DNA from: Kalmusia sp. IMI 367209
Taxonomy: Eukaryota; Ascomycota; Dothideomycetes; Pleosporales; Didymosphaeriaceae
Assembly: GCA_027946365.1 (NCBI GenBank)
Contig: JAPEUQ010000003.1
Coordinates: forward strand, 1,550,001 to 1,614,000
Direction: 5' to 3'
Length of the DNA stretch: 64,000 nt
The number at the start of each line of letters is the position of its first letter. Position 1 is the first letter of the stretch. Both the position numbers and the translations under genes were made by a program. Positions 24,060-33,968 of this stretch are shown here, piece by piece. The notes beneath the pieces are model-generated. The model saw only the letters and a list, made by a program, of their open reading frames with translations. It was not told the DNA's origin and made no database searches.

Positions 24060-25202
24060 GGTTCTACAATTGTGTTGTTGTGCAAATCTTCGGGTCGGAT
24101 GCGCGGTGAGATGGTGGTACGGTCGAGGATTGGGGAGCAGGTGCAACGGCGCCCGATGGTGGAAAAAGCGCTGGGTGCAGACAGTAGCCCTGGTACAGTG
24201 TCGAGATATCTCGGATACGAAGCCGTGGAAAGCCACTTTAAATGTCTGGCACGGGGCACTGTGAGCTGGTGACAGGGTCAGAGTTTGTACAGGTGGGTAG
24301 CCACACCGAGGCTGCGACTGCACTGACCTCTCGAGGGGTGGAAGGACCGACCGAGGCTTTCCTTGTGATGCGGCGATGCCGAACCTGGCACTCTTCACTC
24401 TGTTCGGGAAGCTGCGGTGGAGCAACGGTGGAGCAACGGTGGAGAAGCGCTTGTGAGCCGAGACAGGTGGGCAAGGTGGGGTTTAGATACCAGCTAGAAG
24501 CAGCAGACGACAGAGCGGAATGTGATGTTGAACGAGCTTGTTGAACTTTACGAAATGTGATCATAGGCAAGGATCCTGCAGCGTCCGTTATCGATTAAGC
24601 ACCTTATTGTGATTCGCTACATTTTGACCAGGTGATCAACGCCTGCAACCGCGAATTGGCCAATGACAAGGGCGAGAGGCCGATGTATTTGGGGCTGAGG
24701 GGGCGTAACGTGAAGTTTCCCAACGATAGGTGCTCCGATATGCTCTAGCAGACGTAACGATTGCGTCTATTTCAACGTCCGCAAGTACTTACCTTGTCAC
24801 GACCGACCTCCGTCTTGCCTGGCAGCCCAGAAGCGCTACTCTTGGACCTAAAGGACAACAAGCTACGGCTAGCACTGTTGAGACGTTAGCGGCATCGTTC
24901 CGCCAGCACACAGACACAAGCACGAAGCAGTGGAACGAACGATTGAAGAACTGAAAATTGCTGCATTGTTGGATATATCGCCCGGTCGTGAACTCGTATT
25001 AAACTCCTCCTCAACGCGCGTCTCCATCATGAACATACAAACTGACGCCTGAAGTGACCTTTCCTAACTCCAATGCTGGAAAACGCTGGAGAAGATAGCC
25101 ATGCCGATGCGCAGCGCTGATGCATACCCGTGTCTCATCCTCATTACCAAAACTACCATGGAACCGGTCCAATCATCTGCTCAGACAACTTTACTTCCAT
25201 TC
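24060..25202. other. GPD upstream region and gap to the next minus-strand gene
   Basis: 24060-24564 holds the possible GPD leader: an in-frame extension and a candidate first exon (24564-24491). The rest, to the stop codon of the Cys-rich protein, shows no gene. Confidence 0.5.
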
Positions 25203-25885
25203 CTACAAGGCAATGCCGAAGAAGGCGATCAAGCCACCGGCGACAACAGGAGCACCGAATTCGCGAGCAAGACGGACGGCAGCACCAGGGCTGCTGGTGC
25301 TGGACTCAGCAGTACCCGAGGAGGTGGGCGAGCCAGAGCTGGAGTCGGAGCCGCTGGTGGACGTAGGACGACTGCTTGCGCTGCTAGAGCTAGAGGTCTC
25401 CGACTCATCCTTGGTGGTCTGGTTACCGCACTCCTGATTGCGTGTCTGGTCGCATGCGAACTGCTGGGAGGCTATCTGGTTGGTCTGGTTGATGCAACGG
25501 CCGTACCAGAAGCGGCACATCTGGCCCGGCACAGACTGCTGGTAATCGGACATGGTGGGGACGGTGCCGTTCCTGCACTTGCAAGTGAACTCGAGGGTGT
25601 CCTAGGGCGATGCGTCAGCGGCATGCGGCGGCATAGTGCAGGGCGATTACATACCTCGTCACATTCGTTCCCTCCGGAAGCAATCTGACCTTGCCCACCG
25701 CAAATCTCCGGGCAGGTGTTTTCTTGGGCCTGGCACCACTCGGTCTTCAAGTCGTCAGACACCAGGTTGGCGTCGACAGTGCAGCAGGGCTCAATGGTTG
25801 ACGGTAAACCAGAGACGGAGCCGTTCTGGGCAGCAACGAGGCCGGAGAAGGCCGCAGTGGCGACGAATAGAGTGGAGTACAACAT
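25203..25885 (-). CDS. Secreted Cys-rich protein, probably GPI-anchored
   Basis: Two exons (25885-25655, 25601-25203) encode 209 residues. A clear signal peptide (MLYSTLFVATAAFSGLVAAQ) is followed by a domain with about a dozen cysteines (IEPCCTVDANLVSD, CQAQENTCPEICGGQ, FTCKCRNGTVP, CRFWYGRCINQT, CDQTRNQECG). This resembles the fungal Cys-rich domain annotated as DUF7707. Then come a Ser/Thr-rich stalk and a hydrophobic C-terminus (APVVAGGLIAFFGIAL) fit for a GPI signal. It is expected on the cell wall or outer membrane face; no function is known to me. The start is the only ATG giving a signal peptide. Confidence 0.85.
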
Positions 25886-27669
25886 CGTGGGCAACGCGGG
25901 AAGTATCAATGTCTGGGCGGGTGGTGGTGTTAGCAAGCCAGGGAGAGCAGATAAGACGCGGATGCGCTGGGGATTGCAATTGAGAGCGGGCAGTGGGCAG
26001 TGGGCAGTGTGTTGGGGGTCGAGGAAGACTTACGGCGTGAGTTGATGCTGGCGGGTGGAGCGGTCGAGGGAGGAAAAGGTTGAGCAGGCGGCGCAGGGTT
26101 TAAATGTTGTTTGGGACGATCCCGGAAGGTGCGCCACTGGCCGGTCGAAGCAATCACGAGAGTCCTAAGACGGCTAGCGCAGCGGTGGCTATCAACTGCC
26201 ACACAGACTGCGTTCTGGTCTGCGCCTTCTACCCTCAAGTGTGCTATCTTGCTCGCCCTCCCGCTCCCAACAACATGAAATTGCTGCAATTTCACGGTGC
26301 TCGGCCGCCGCGGGCGTTGTGTGCTTTCTGCCGCCGGCTGCTGCTTCGGAATGCGCTGCATATCGTCGTCGTGTGCGTCCAAATGTTTCAGCGCGCCTCT
26401 CAAACCAGCCACGCAACGGATTGACGCTTGACGCCGGGCCTGTCCCCGCGTCGACGGGCTGTCCAGGAATGCCTCTCTAGCCACCGCCCAGTGACGGCCC
26501 AGTGTGCACCGGCGGAGCAGCTGCCCAGATGCCTAGATGCGCCCGGAGCGGACGCGTAGGCGTCTACGTCCATGGCCCGCCAGCACTCGCCAGCCGCATT
26601 CCACAGCAGCCCGCGCGCACGACCGAGCCACAAGGGCGCCCGCAAGACGCGCAGTGCCGTGCAATGCCTCGCCTCGCCTCGCCCCGCCTCACCCCATCTC
26701 CATCTCACGATGCTCCCTGGCTTCCAGTGCGATCGCTGCATCATCGTCGATGGGCGAAACGCGCTGGGCTCGAGGCGCCTGCAATGGTAGGTTGGCGAGC
26801 CTTTGCCATGGAAACCCCAGGAGCTAACGGGAGCTGGGATCTCTTGGTGCTCCGCATCCCAGACACCAACGGGCCGAGGAGCTGTTGCAGCTCTCTTGCA
26901 TATGTGCGGGGGCAGCTGCATGGAACAAGCTCGTCGCACGAGCGACCGAGCAAAAGGTGAACGACCTGGCAGCGCAACCACGGTGGACGTTGCCTGCCAT
27001 CGCACAGCTGTCTCTGATGACACCGAGGAGACGCATCACTGCGCCCGTCCACGATGCCGTTCGCCGTTGCGCGACCGTCGCGCGAATGCAGATGCCGCCC
27101 AACTGCGCGCAAAGCTGATTTCCTTACCGGGCCTAGTAGTACCCCGAATCAATATTTCTTAGCCTTCCGTACAGCGCTCGCGCGCCCATAGCATGCCAAA
27201 TCCCGCAAATCGCTACAGAAACCGCCAATGGGAATCCGACGCACTCTCACCAATATATATGCGTCTGCGTCGTCTGACGCGTATGCGACTCCCGCAAATT
27301 CCCATCTTGTTCGCAGTGCGCTGTGTAGAGCGCAGGCGTCCACTTACGGCAAGTGCCTTACAAACACGGCAGCGAGCACTGTGAGCCAGTCGTCTACCTG
27401 GCCCCCATCAGCAGTCTTATGTATACCAAACCTCCACATCTGGTACCCGTGCACGACAGACACCCTCACTACTTAGCGATCTAGCGGCGAATAATTACCA
27501 TGCACACCCTCCAGCTTGCCGTGATCCACATTCTTTGGGTGATGATGTCACGACAAACTGATTTTAGAGAGTTCAATCCGACAGTCCGCATGAACCTACT
27601 CACAGTATCTTCATATTTCCGCTTACAGCCCATTGCTCCTCATGTTCACAACGAGCCCTCAGAACCTCA
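25886..27669. other. Divergent intergenic region, 1.8 kb
   Basis: It lies between the secreted protein and the adenylate-forming reductase. It is GC-rich on the left with overlapping low-complexity frames that I reject. A CCAAT-like/TATA string (CACCAATATATAT) lies near 27248-27260, about 410 nt before the reductase ATG. Confidence 0.5.
27248..27260 (+). promoter_or_regulatory. CCAAT/TATA-like element upstream of the adenylate-forming reductase
   Basis: The 13-mer CACCAATATATAT occurs here and again upstream of the small gene at 31525. If it is a TATA box, the reductase transcript has a leader of roughly 380 nt. Confidence 0.4.
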
Positions 27670-30600
27670 ATGGACACCAATTATTTCGTCTGCACCCTCG
27701 GCCAAGCCTCGGCGCGGAACGAAGAAACGAAGCCATACCGCACCATAGCCGAGTTATTCGCTCATCAGTCTAGAGAATGTGGTTCAAAACCAGCAGTCGG
27801 CTTTCCTCTGCCTCAAATTCAAGAAAAATGGGGCTATCAGCTTCTTACATTTGGTGAAGTGTACGCTGGAACGCAGGTCTTTGCGAAGAGACTCTCGCGG
27901 TTCTTTGTACATGCTACAGATGGTCCACAAACCATCGCGCTAATAGCTCATAGCTCCCCGGAATTTCTCTTTACGTGGCTTGGCCTAATGTATCTGGGGC
28001 ATTCGGTCCTCCTAATTGCACCCCAATGCCAGCCAGGTGCTATCGTGCATCTTTGTAAGGCATGCAATGTTTCCTTGCTCTTGTATGATGCTGCCCACTA
28101 TGACCGGGCAAAGGAGGCCGAGAAATTGCAAACACACGGCGATGGCATTGCAATGTCAAGTTTTCAAATACCACTGAGCCGAGATGAGAATATCTTTGTA
28201 GTCATTAGAGAGCAACGTGCAGATGACCTGCCAGCCTCCACTGTGCACGACACGGCGGTAGCGTATCTTCATCATACTTCAGGAACTTCGTCCGGCCTGC
28301 CAAAGCCAATACCGCAAAGCCATCGCGCTGCAGTTGGAGTTTTACCACATTTGCCCGGTTCGCTCCCCAGAGCTACGTTCACAACAACTCCCCTCTATCA
28401 TGGTGGAATTGCTGACGCTTTCCGATCCTGGACGAGCGATTGCCCAATCTGGCTATTCCCAGGGAAGGATGTGCCCATCACCGCTCGAAACATCTGCAAG
28501 TGTTTGAGTGTAGCCATTTCGAGCGCATCGGAGCAGCAGAAACCAGAAGTAAAGTACTTTTCCTCGGTGCCGTACGTACTGCAGATGATGGAGGCCGACG
28601 CAAAAGGCATGGAAATGCTAAAGAGCATGGACATCGTGGGTGTTGGGGGTGCTGCGTTACCAGTTGAAGTAGGAGATCGTCTCGTCCGCAATAACGTGAA
28701 TCTCATATCGAGATTTGGCAGTGCTGAATGCGGGTTCCTTCTTTCTTCTCACAGACATTTTCTGAAGGACAAGGAATGGCAATATCTTCGGAACTACAAT
28801 CCCGAGGAACTTCTCAGCTTCGAAACCCGCGATGATGGCTTGTCGGAGTTGGTTGTGAGACCGGCATGGCCGCACTTGGTATGCTCTCTACCTGTCTTAG
28901 GCAAGTTACTTTCTAATAGGTATAGGCTAAGACGAACCACGACGACGGTTCTTTTGCGACCGCGGATCTCTTTGAGAGACATTCGAAAGTTGAAAATGCC
29001 TGGTTCTACCACTCAAGAGCTGATTCTCAACTGACTTTGATAACTGGCAAAAAGTTCGACCCCGCTCCTCTTGAAGCCGCCACCGCAACGGCGCAACAAT
29101 TAGACGATGTTTTGATCTTCGGAAATCAGCGGCCATATCCGGGAGCACTTCTGCTACGTTCACAGACATCGAGTGACATGTCAGACTCGGAACTGGTAGA
29201 TTCGATTTGGCCGCGAATCGACAAATTAAACGAGGAGAGCCAGGATCACGCACGGATACCACGACATATGCTTATCCCCATCAGGCACCAGAATGACCCA
29301 TTAGAAAAGAGTAGCAAAGGCACAACTATCAGGAAGGTGGCTGAAGCGAGATTCGCTAGTTACATCGACGCAGCCTATGATTCAAATGAAGACCAGGAGT
29401 CACAGAAAATCGATGATGAGAGACTACCGCATTATCTTGCTAGCGTCGTTCAATCTATCGTACAAAATTCGGACCCACCAGCAGAAGATACTGACCTGTT
29501 TTCGTACGGTATTGATTCAATTGCCTCCATGAGACTGCGGAGTCGATTACGACAGCTGACTCCGAACTACAACCAAGAGTTGCCACTTAGTATTGTTGAA
29601 GATTGTGGGACCATCCGCGACCTGAGCAAGTATATCATACGAAAACGTCATGGAGAGCCTGATGCCAATACCGAAGACCAAAAGCAATTAATGCTGGACC
29701 TTGTCAAAGATTATAGTGACTTTCGTGGTCACGTGTCAAGCCTGCATCGACGCAACGACGTCAACGGCAGGTCTGGCGAAGTAATGGTGCTTACAGGTGC
29801 CACTGGTGCGCTCGGAGCACACATACTAGACTTACTGCGCAAATCAGACGTAGTCACTACCATCTACTGCCTCGTTCGCGGTGCAGATGAGACGGCAGCA
29901 AGAGGGCGAGTTAGTAAAGCGCTGGAGCAAAGAGGCCTACCAGATCTCTCTTCACAAGGCAAGCACAATAACAAGATCAAAGTCGTCCAAGCACAGCTAG
30001 GCGAACCACGCTTAGGGCTCCCAGACAAAACCTACAACTATCTAGCCAGAGAAGCAGATGCTATCCTCCATATCGCCTGGAACGTCAACTTCCGCCTCAA
30101 CCTACGTAGCTTCGCTAAAGACAATCTCGCCGGTGTTAAGAACCTCATCGACCTTGCGCTCGCAGCCGAGCGATCCCAACCAGCTCGTTTCGCATACTGT
30201 TCCTCAACAGCTGCAATCATAAGTGGCGAAGTTGACTCCTTAGGCTGCCTTCCGGAGCGCGTATCTAATGATCCCTCATCGGCTTCACCACTCGGTTATT
30301 CGCGTTCCAAATGGGTCGCAGAGCATCTCTGCTTAGCAGCTTACGACCACACACCCCTCAAAGACCGAATTTCCGTCATCAGGGTCGGTCAATTATCAGG
30401 TGACTCGACCTCGGGTATCTGGAATACAAAGGAAGCGTGGCCAATGATGCTTAGCACCGCGCGACTGATCGGCTGCTTACCTGACCTTGGCGACGAACCT
30501 CTCGACTGGCTCCCCGTCGACATCGCCGCCGAAGCGTTCCTTCAAGCTGCGCAGAGTCCCGATGGAGAAAGTGATATGCTGGTCTTCCACGTGCTGAACC

Positions 30601-30917
30601 CACATGAGAGACCAACATGGGGCGAAATGCTACAATGGCTCAAGAAGAGAGAAGACTTCGAGGTGGTTACGCCTAAGGAGTGGGTGAAAAGGCTAGAAGA
30701 ATGCGAGAACGAGGGGCATTCGGCGATGAAGTTGTTGGGTCTTTGGAAGGATGCGTATTGCAACGGGGATAGTGACAAGGATAGAAAGACTCACACAAGG
30801 CTAAAGTTTTCTGTTGAGGAAACGAAGAGAAGAGTTACGGCCATGAGAAACGTTCGTCCGGTGGACGAAGCGTACATGGTCAAGATTTGGGATTGGGTGC
30901 AGGAGAACGTTCACTAA
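27670..30917 (+). CDS. NRPS-like adenylate-forming reductase (A-PCP-thioester reductase)
   Basis: Two exons (27670-28878, 28926-30917) encode 1066 residues. The adenylation domain (about 20-530) shows YLHHTSGTSSGLPKPIPQSH (A3), FGSAECGF (A5-like), FATADLFERH (A7-like) and ITGKKFDPAPLEA (A10-like). A carrier domain follows with DLFSYGIDSIASMRLRSRL; Ser601 is the expected phosphopantetheine site. The C-terminal NAD(P)-binding reductase has MVLTGATGALGAHILDLL (about 690) and the SDR pair in GYSRSKW. Such enzymes activate a carboxylic acid as adenylate, load it as a thioester and release it as aldehyde or alcohol. They are close in plan to alpha-aminoadipate reductase but lack its longer N-terminus. 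No other tailoring enzymes flank it. The substrate cannot be read from sequence alone. Confidence 0.9.
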
Positions 30918-31388
30918 ATGATCCGAGTGTGTTGGGTGCGAAACTAATCCTGGTCCGGGACGGTAGAATTTCGTATCAAAAAAATCTTGTTTCTGTACAT
31001 TGCGGCGAATGCGAAGTAGCGAACTATCTGCTGCATGTTGGGAATATACATTCAGAGCGTCCCTCGACGCTCTTTGAATATTGAAAATGATGTCGATAGT
31101 CAAGTGGCAGTATTTAGTGTCTTGAATAAAAGTTGTGACGCGGGACTACACGCCTATGGTATTCGTACTGCCACGCTCTGCACTATTCTATCTTGATGGT
31201 AGTCACTGGCGCTTTTCGTTCCACGACTACTCACTTGCGTTTGTGCGCCCTTCTACCCAGTCACTGGAAAGTACCCTCCAACCAGTCTCTGTTGCAAGAG
31301 CTACGACGCAATATGAAATGGCATCTCAAACACGCTTTTGGCTCTTGCGCATGTCCACGTTTCGTGCCCATCGGTACTCGTCAAACGG

Positions 31389-31394
31389 CACGTG
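31389..31394. promoter_or_regulatory. E-box (CACGTG) upstream of the small gene
   Basis: The palindrome GCACGTGC lies 20 nt before the TATA-like string and about 130 nt before the ATG at 31525. Such sites bind bHLH factors in fungi; activity here is inferred. Confidence 0.4.
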
Positions 31395-31413
31395 CTCTCA
31401 CTGAATTAGCACC

Positions 31414-31423
31414 AATATATATA
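31414..31423 (+). promoter_or_regulatory. TATA-like box of the small gene
   Basis: The string AATATATATA, within CACCAATATATAT, lies about 100 nt before the ATG at 31525. It supports the view that the 55-codon frame is a transcribed gene. Confidence 0.5.
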
Positions 31424-31524
31424 CCACCTACCTCAAAGCTTATGTCCTGTCAAAGATTTGTCCCTCGTAGCTTTTTCGATCACGTTGACGCTCATCATTT
31501 CATCTTACTCCACAAACCAACAAC

Positions 31525-31692
31525 ATGGGCTCTTGTTGTAGCGCTTTGGCAGAATGCATAGGTGACTGCACGCGGTGCTGCGACTGTCGCGAGGACCAGA
31601 TTATGCCTGTGCCCAGTCCTTGGATTAATAGGAGGGTTGTAATTGAGAGAGAGTCGAGGAGCGACGATGTTGAGGCAGGGAGGGTGACTTGA
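31525..31692 (+). CDS. Small Cys-rich protein with N-terminal myristoylation/palmitoylation-like motif
   Basis: A 55-residue frame begins MGSCCSALAECIGDCTRCCD and continues into a hydrophilic, charged tail ending EAGRVT. Gly2 with Ser at position 6 fits the N-myristoylation pattern, and Cys4 and Cys5 are in the usual place for palmitoylation. Further cysteines at 11, 15, 18, 19 and 21 make a Cys cluster. The ATG context is strong (CAACAACATGG), with a TATA-like string about 100 nt upstream. I do not recognise the family. By analogy with other MGxCC proteins it may be a peripheral plasma-membrane protein. It is a plus-strand neighbour of the adenylate-forming reductase, but a functional link is not shown. 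Confidence 0.6.
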   Translation: MGSCCSALAECIGDCTRCCDCREDQIMPVPSPWINRRVVIERESRSDDVEAGRVT

Positions 31693-32120
31693 TTTGGACT
31701 TGGAGTGCGTACTTTGAGGCTTGTGGTTTAAGATGAGAAACGGGTATTGAATATATGCTATAATAGTGAGAATGATCGCATCGCCTTCCACGGACTACAA
31801 ACGTATCCTCGTGCTATGCTAACAACACGCGGGTTTTGAAGTAAGCTGTTGGTAATCAATATATATTCGAAGCGAAAGCGAAGCTACAGCATTACTAAAA
31901 AACGGCGTTGCAAACGAGCGGCAGTGCCTGGTATCATATCCACGTCCTAATCATCCTCCAAAGCAGACCGAGCCCAAACGCCAACATCCCGATGACCCCG
32001 TAACCCAAAATCAATAAAAATGCAACGCCAGCGCTAACATATTAACAGAAGAAGAAAAAAGACCGACAAAGCGAGCCGCCTCACACATCCCTGACATACC
32101 ACGGACAGTGTGGCAGGTTA
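31693..32120. other. Intergenic between convergent genes
   Basis: 3' regions of the small gene (plus) and the Cys-rich membrane protein (minus). Nothing else seen. Confidence 0.5.
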
Positions 32121-33350
32121 CTACCGCGCATACCCCGGCGTTCCCCCATAATTTCTGACACTGTCTCTGCTATCCTCCCCATAGCCCGCCCTCTCCATCA
32201 ATTTGGTAAACGTAGTATGTCCGGAATCGGCCGTTAACCGATTCTCCCGCATCCCTGGCGCCTTGGGCGGCTCGAGGAAACTCGGTGCTGGCATCAACAC
32301 ATCGATCGTCTCTGAAGAATTACTCCTTGTAGGTGTTTCTGCAGGACGCTTTGCCTTGCTACGCTTGCGCCGCGAGCGCGTACGCTCTGGCGTCTGGCCT
32401 GGCGTCCGGTATGGGTCTCGGCTGTTGTCACCCGCGCGAACAGCTGGAGGCGGAGGTTGGAGGACTGGGGAAGTGGGCAGGCCTGACCAGACGCCGATGC
32501 CGAGCTTGGGCGTGCGGTCCCACATGGATTTTATCTTGGGGGTGAGGCCGCCGCCGCCAGCTGCTCTTGTTCCGATGTTTTTCTGGACGCTGGGTGTAGA
32601 TGTGACGGATTGGGAGCCGCGGCGGATGAAGTCTGTGCGGGCGGCATGCATGGGGTCGTAGATGGGATCGCTGATTGTGCGGGCAACGTGCCCAAAGTCT
32701 CCCGAGTACCTGTTCTGCCTCGAGTCCCGACGCTTTTTGACGAGCCAGATGAAGAGGATGACGCCGAGGGCGCCGAGAAGTATGCCTGGGAAGAAGCCCG
32801 CAGCGAAAGATTTGCCGTCGAAGCCGGACTTGGCTTGGGGAAGAGGGTTTGCCGCGCAATCCGAGGTTTGGGAGGCGGAAGCTGGCTCTGTGGGTGATGA
32901 TGTTGGTAGTGGAGCCGTGGAGGATGGGATTGTTTTTGAGGCGGAGCACATGCCGTTGTTGCACGTGTAGCCTAGGGGGCAGCATGAGCTACCGCATTTG
33001 GGGAGTTCGACGTCCTTGGTATCGGAGAAATGGATTTGATTATCGGGGTGGAGGGTGGCGTTGTACTGGGTGATGTCGCAGGGGACTGTTTGGATGGTCG
33101 AGCAATCCTTGCCTTTGGGACAGCAGATGACGGCCTGGATGGTGGAGTTGACAGTGGTACAAGTTGTATCTTGTCCGCAACAGAAGCTGGCTGGGAGATC
33201 GCCGCCGCATTGTTCCAGACCTGAGATGCCCCCACATACTTCTTGTGATCGTAAGAAAAGATTTGATGCTTGAGATGTCTGAAGGACAGATGCAACAAGG
33301 AAAACTAATGACAGTCGCGAGAGCTTGGGAATTCCCGCCAGGGGACCCAT
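32121..33350 (-). CDS. Single-pass membrane protein with Cys-rich ectodomain
   Basis: An intronless frame of 409 residues from the first true ATG at 33350. A signal peptide (about residues 1-28) leads a Cys-rich ectodomain with paired cysteines (CGGDLPASFCCGQDTTC, ICCPKGKDC, CGSSCCPLGYTCNNGMCS). Then come a Ser/Thr/Pro-rich stalk and one membrane helix (about 182-205, FPGILLGALGVILFIWLV) with a KKRR stop-transfer. The 200-residue cytosolic tail is Ser/Pro/Arg-rich and disordered, with conserved-looking blocks such as TPKIKSMWDRTPKLGIGVW and TTFTKLMERAGYGE. The layout recalls fungal cell-surface sensors (Wsc/Mid2 style) but without a WSC domain. Function is unknown; the tail could be a signalling platform. 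Confidence 0.82.
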   Translation of the reverse strand: MGPLAGIPKLSRLSLVFLVASVLQTSQASNLFLRSQEVCGGISGLEQCGGDLPASFCCGQDTTCTTVNSTIQAVICCPKGKDCSTIQTVPCDITQYNATLHPDNQIHFSDTKDVELPKCGSSCCPLGYTCNNGMCSASKTIPSSTAPLPTSSPTEPASASQTSDCAANPLPQAKSGFDGKSFAAGFFPGILLGALGVILFIWLVKKRRDSRQNRYSGDFGHVARTISDPIYDPMHAARTDFIRRGSQSVTSTPSVQKNIGTRAAGGGGLTPKIKSMWDRTPKLGIGVWSGLPTSPVLQPPPPAVRAGDNSRDPYRTPGQTPERTRSRRKRSKAKRPAETPTRSNSSETIDVLMPAPSFLEPPKAPGMRENRLTADSGHTTFTKLMERAGYGEDSRDSVRNYGGTPGYAR

Positions 33351-33968
33351 TGCGATATGAGAAGACACGAATATCAGCAACAAGAGAAGTGTGGCAAATG
33401 TCTGACTCTGGGTGCAATATAAAAAAAGACGAGTCGACTCTAGAAACGAAACGGATTCAATGAGAGATCAGCATTATCAGGTACGAAAATCCCATGCAGT
33501 GAAAACGAAACAAACGAAACTGAACAAACCTACAAGAGGTAGGCTCACGACGCGACCGCCCAGTATATACATGTACGAATTTAGCAGCCCGACACGCGCA
33601 CCGACGCGAAGCGGCTCTTCGGCCGCGATGTTTGCGCTGGAGCCCATGGTGTTAACCATCCGACTCCACTGGCGGCCCGCCCTTGGTTCTCGAAATAGGT
33701 CGTCGAGAAGCGCTGAGTGGATGGCAGGCGTTGAATGGCCGGCGCGGCCAGCGCAGCAGAGGCAGATGACTCCCACGAGCGTGTGGCTATGCGTTTGCTA
33801 CGATGAAACGGGTGGATGAGCGAAGCGCTCGCATGTGTTTCTCATTGCTCGTACCGCCCGGGGTGGGCGCGTGCTGATTGGCCAGCGCCACGCTAGCACT
33901 TCTCGTCGCCCTTGCGCGGAGAAAAGTTAACGACGGGTTGGCAGCGGCAGACACACGACACTGGCATC
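33351..33968. other. Divergent promoter region
   Basis: It lies between the membrane protein (minus) and the mitoribosomal protein (plus). Short frames present have no family features. Confidence 0.5.

Larger units (their letters stand above)
30918..31524. other. Intergenic with promoter of the small MGSCCS gene
   Basis: 3' region of the reductase, then a CACGTG palindrome and a TATA-like string before the small gene. Other frames here lack protein character. Confidence 0.5.

Noticed and set aside
26400..27160. Several overlapping 70-200 codon frames on both strands
   Set aside because: They mirror one another, have skewed composition and no family pattern. I treat the region as divergent promoter.
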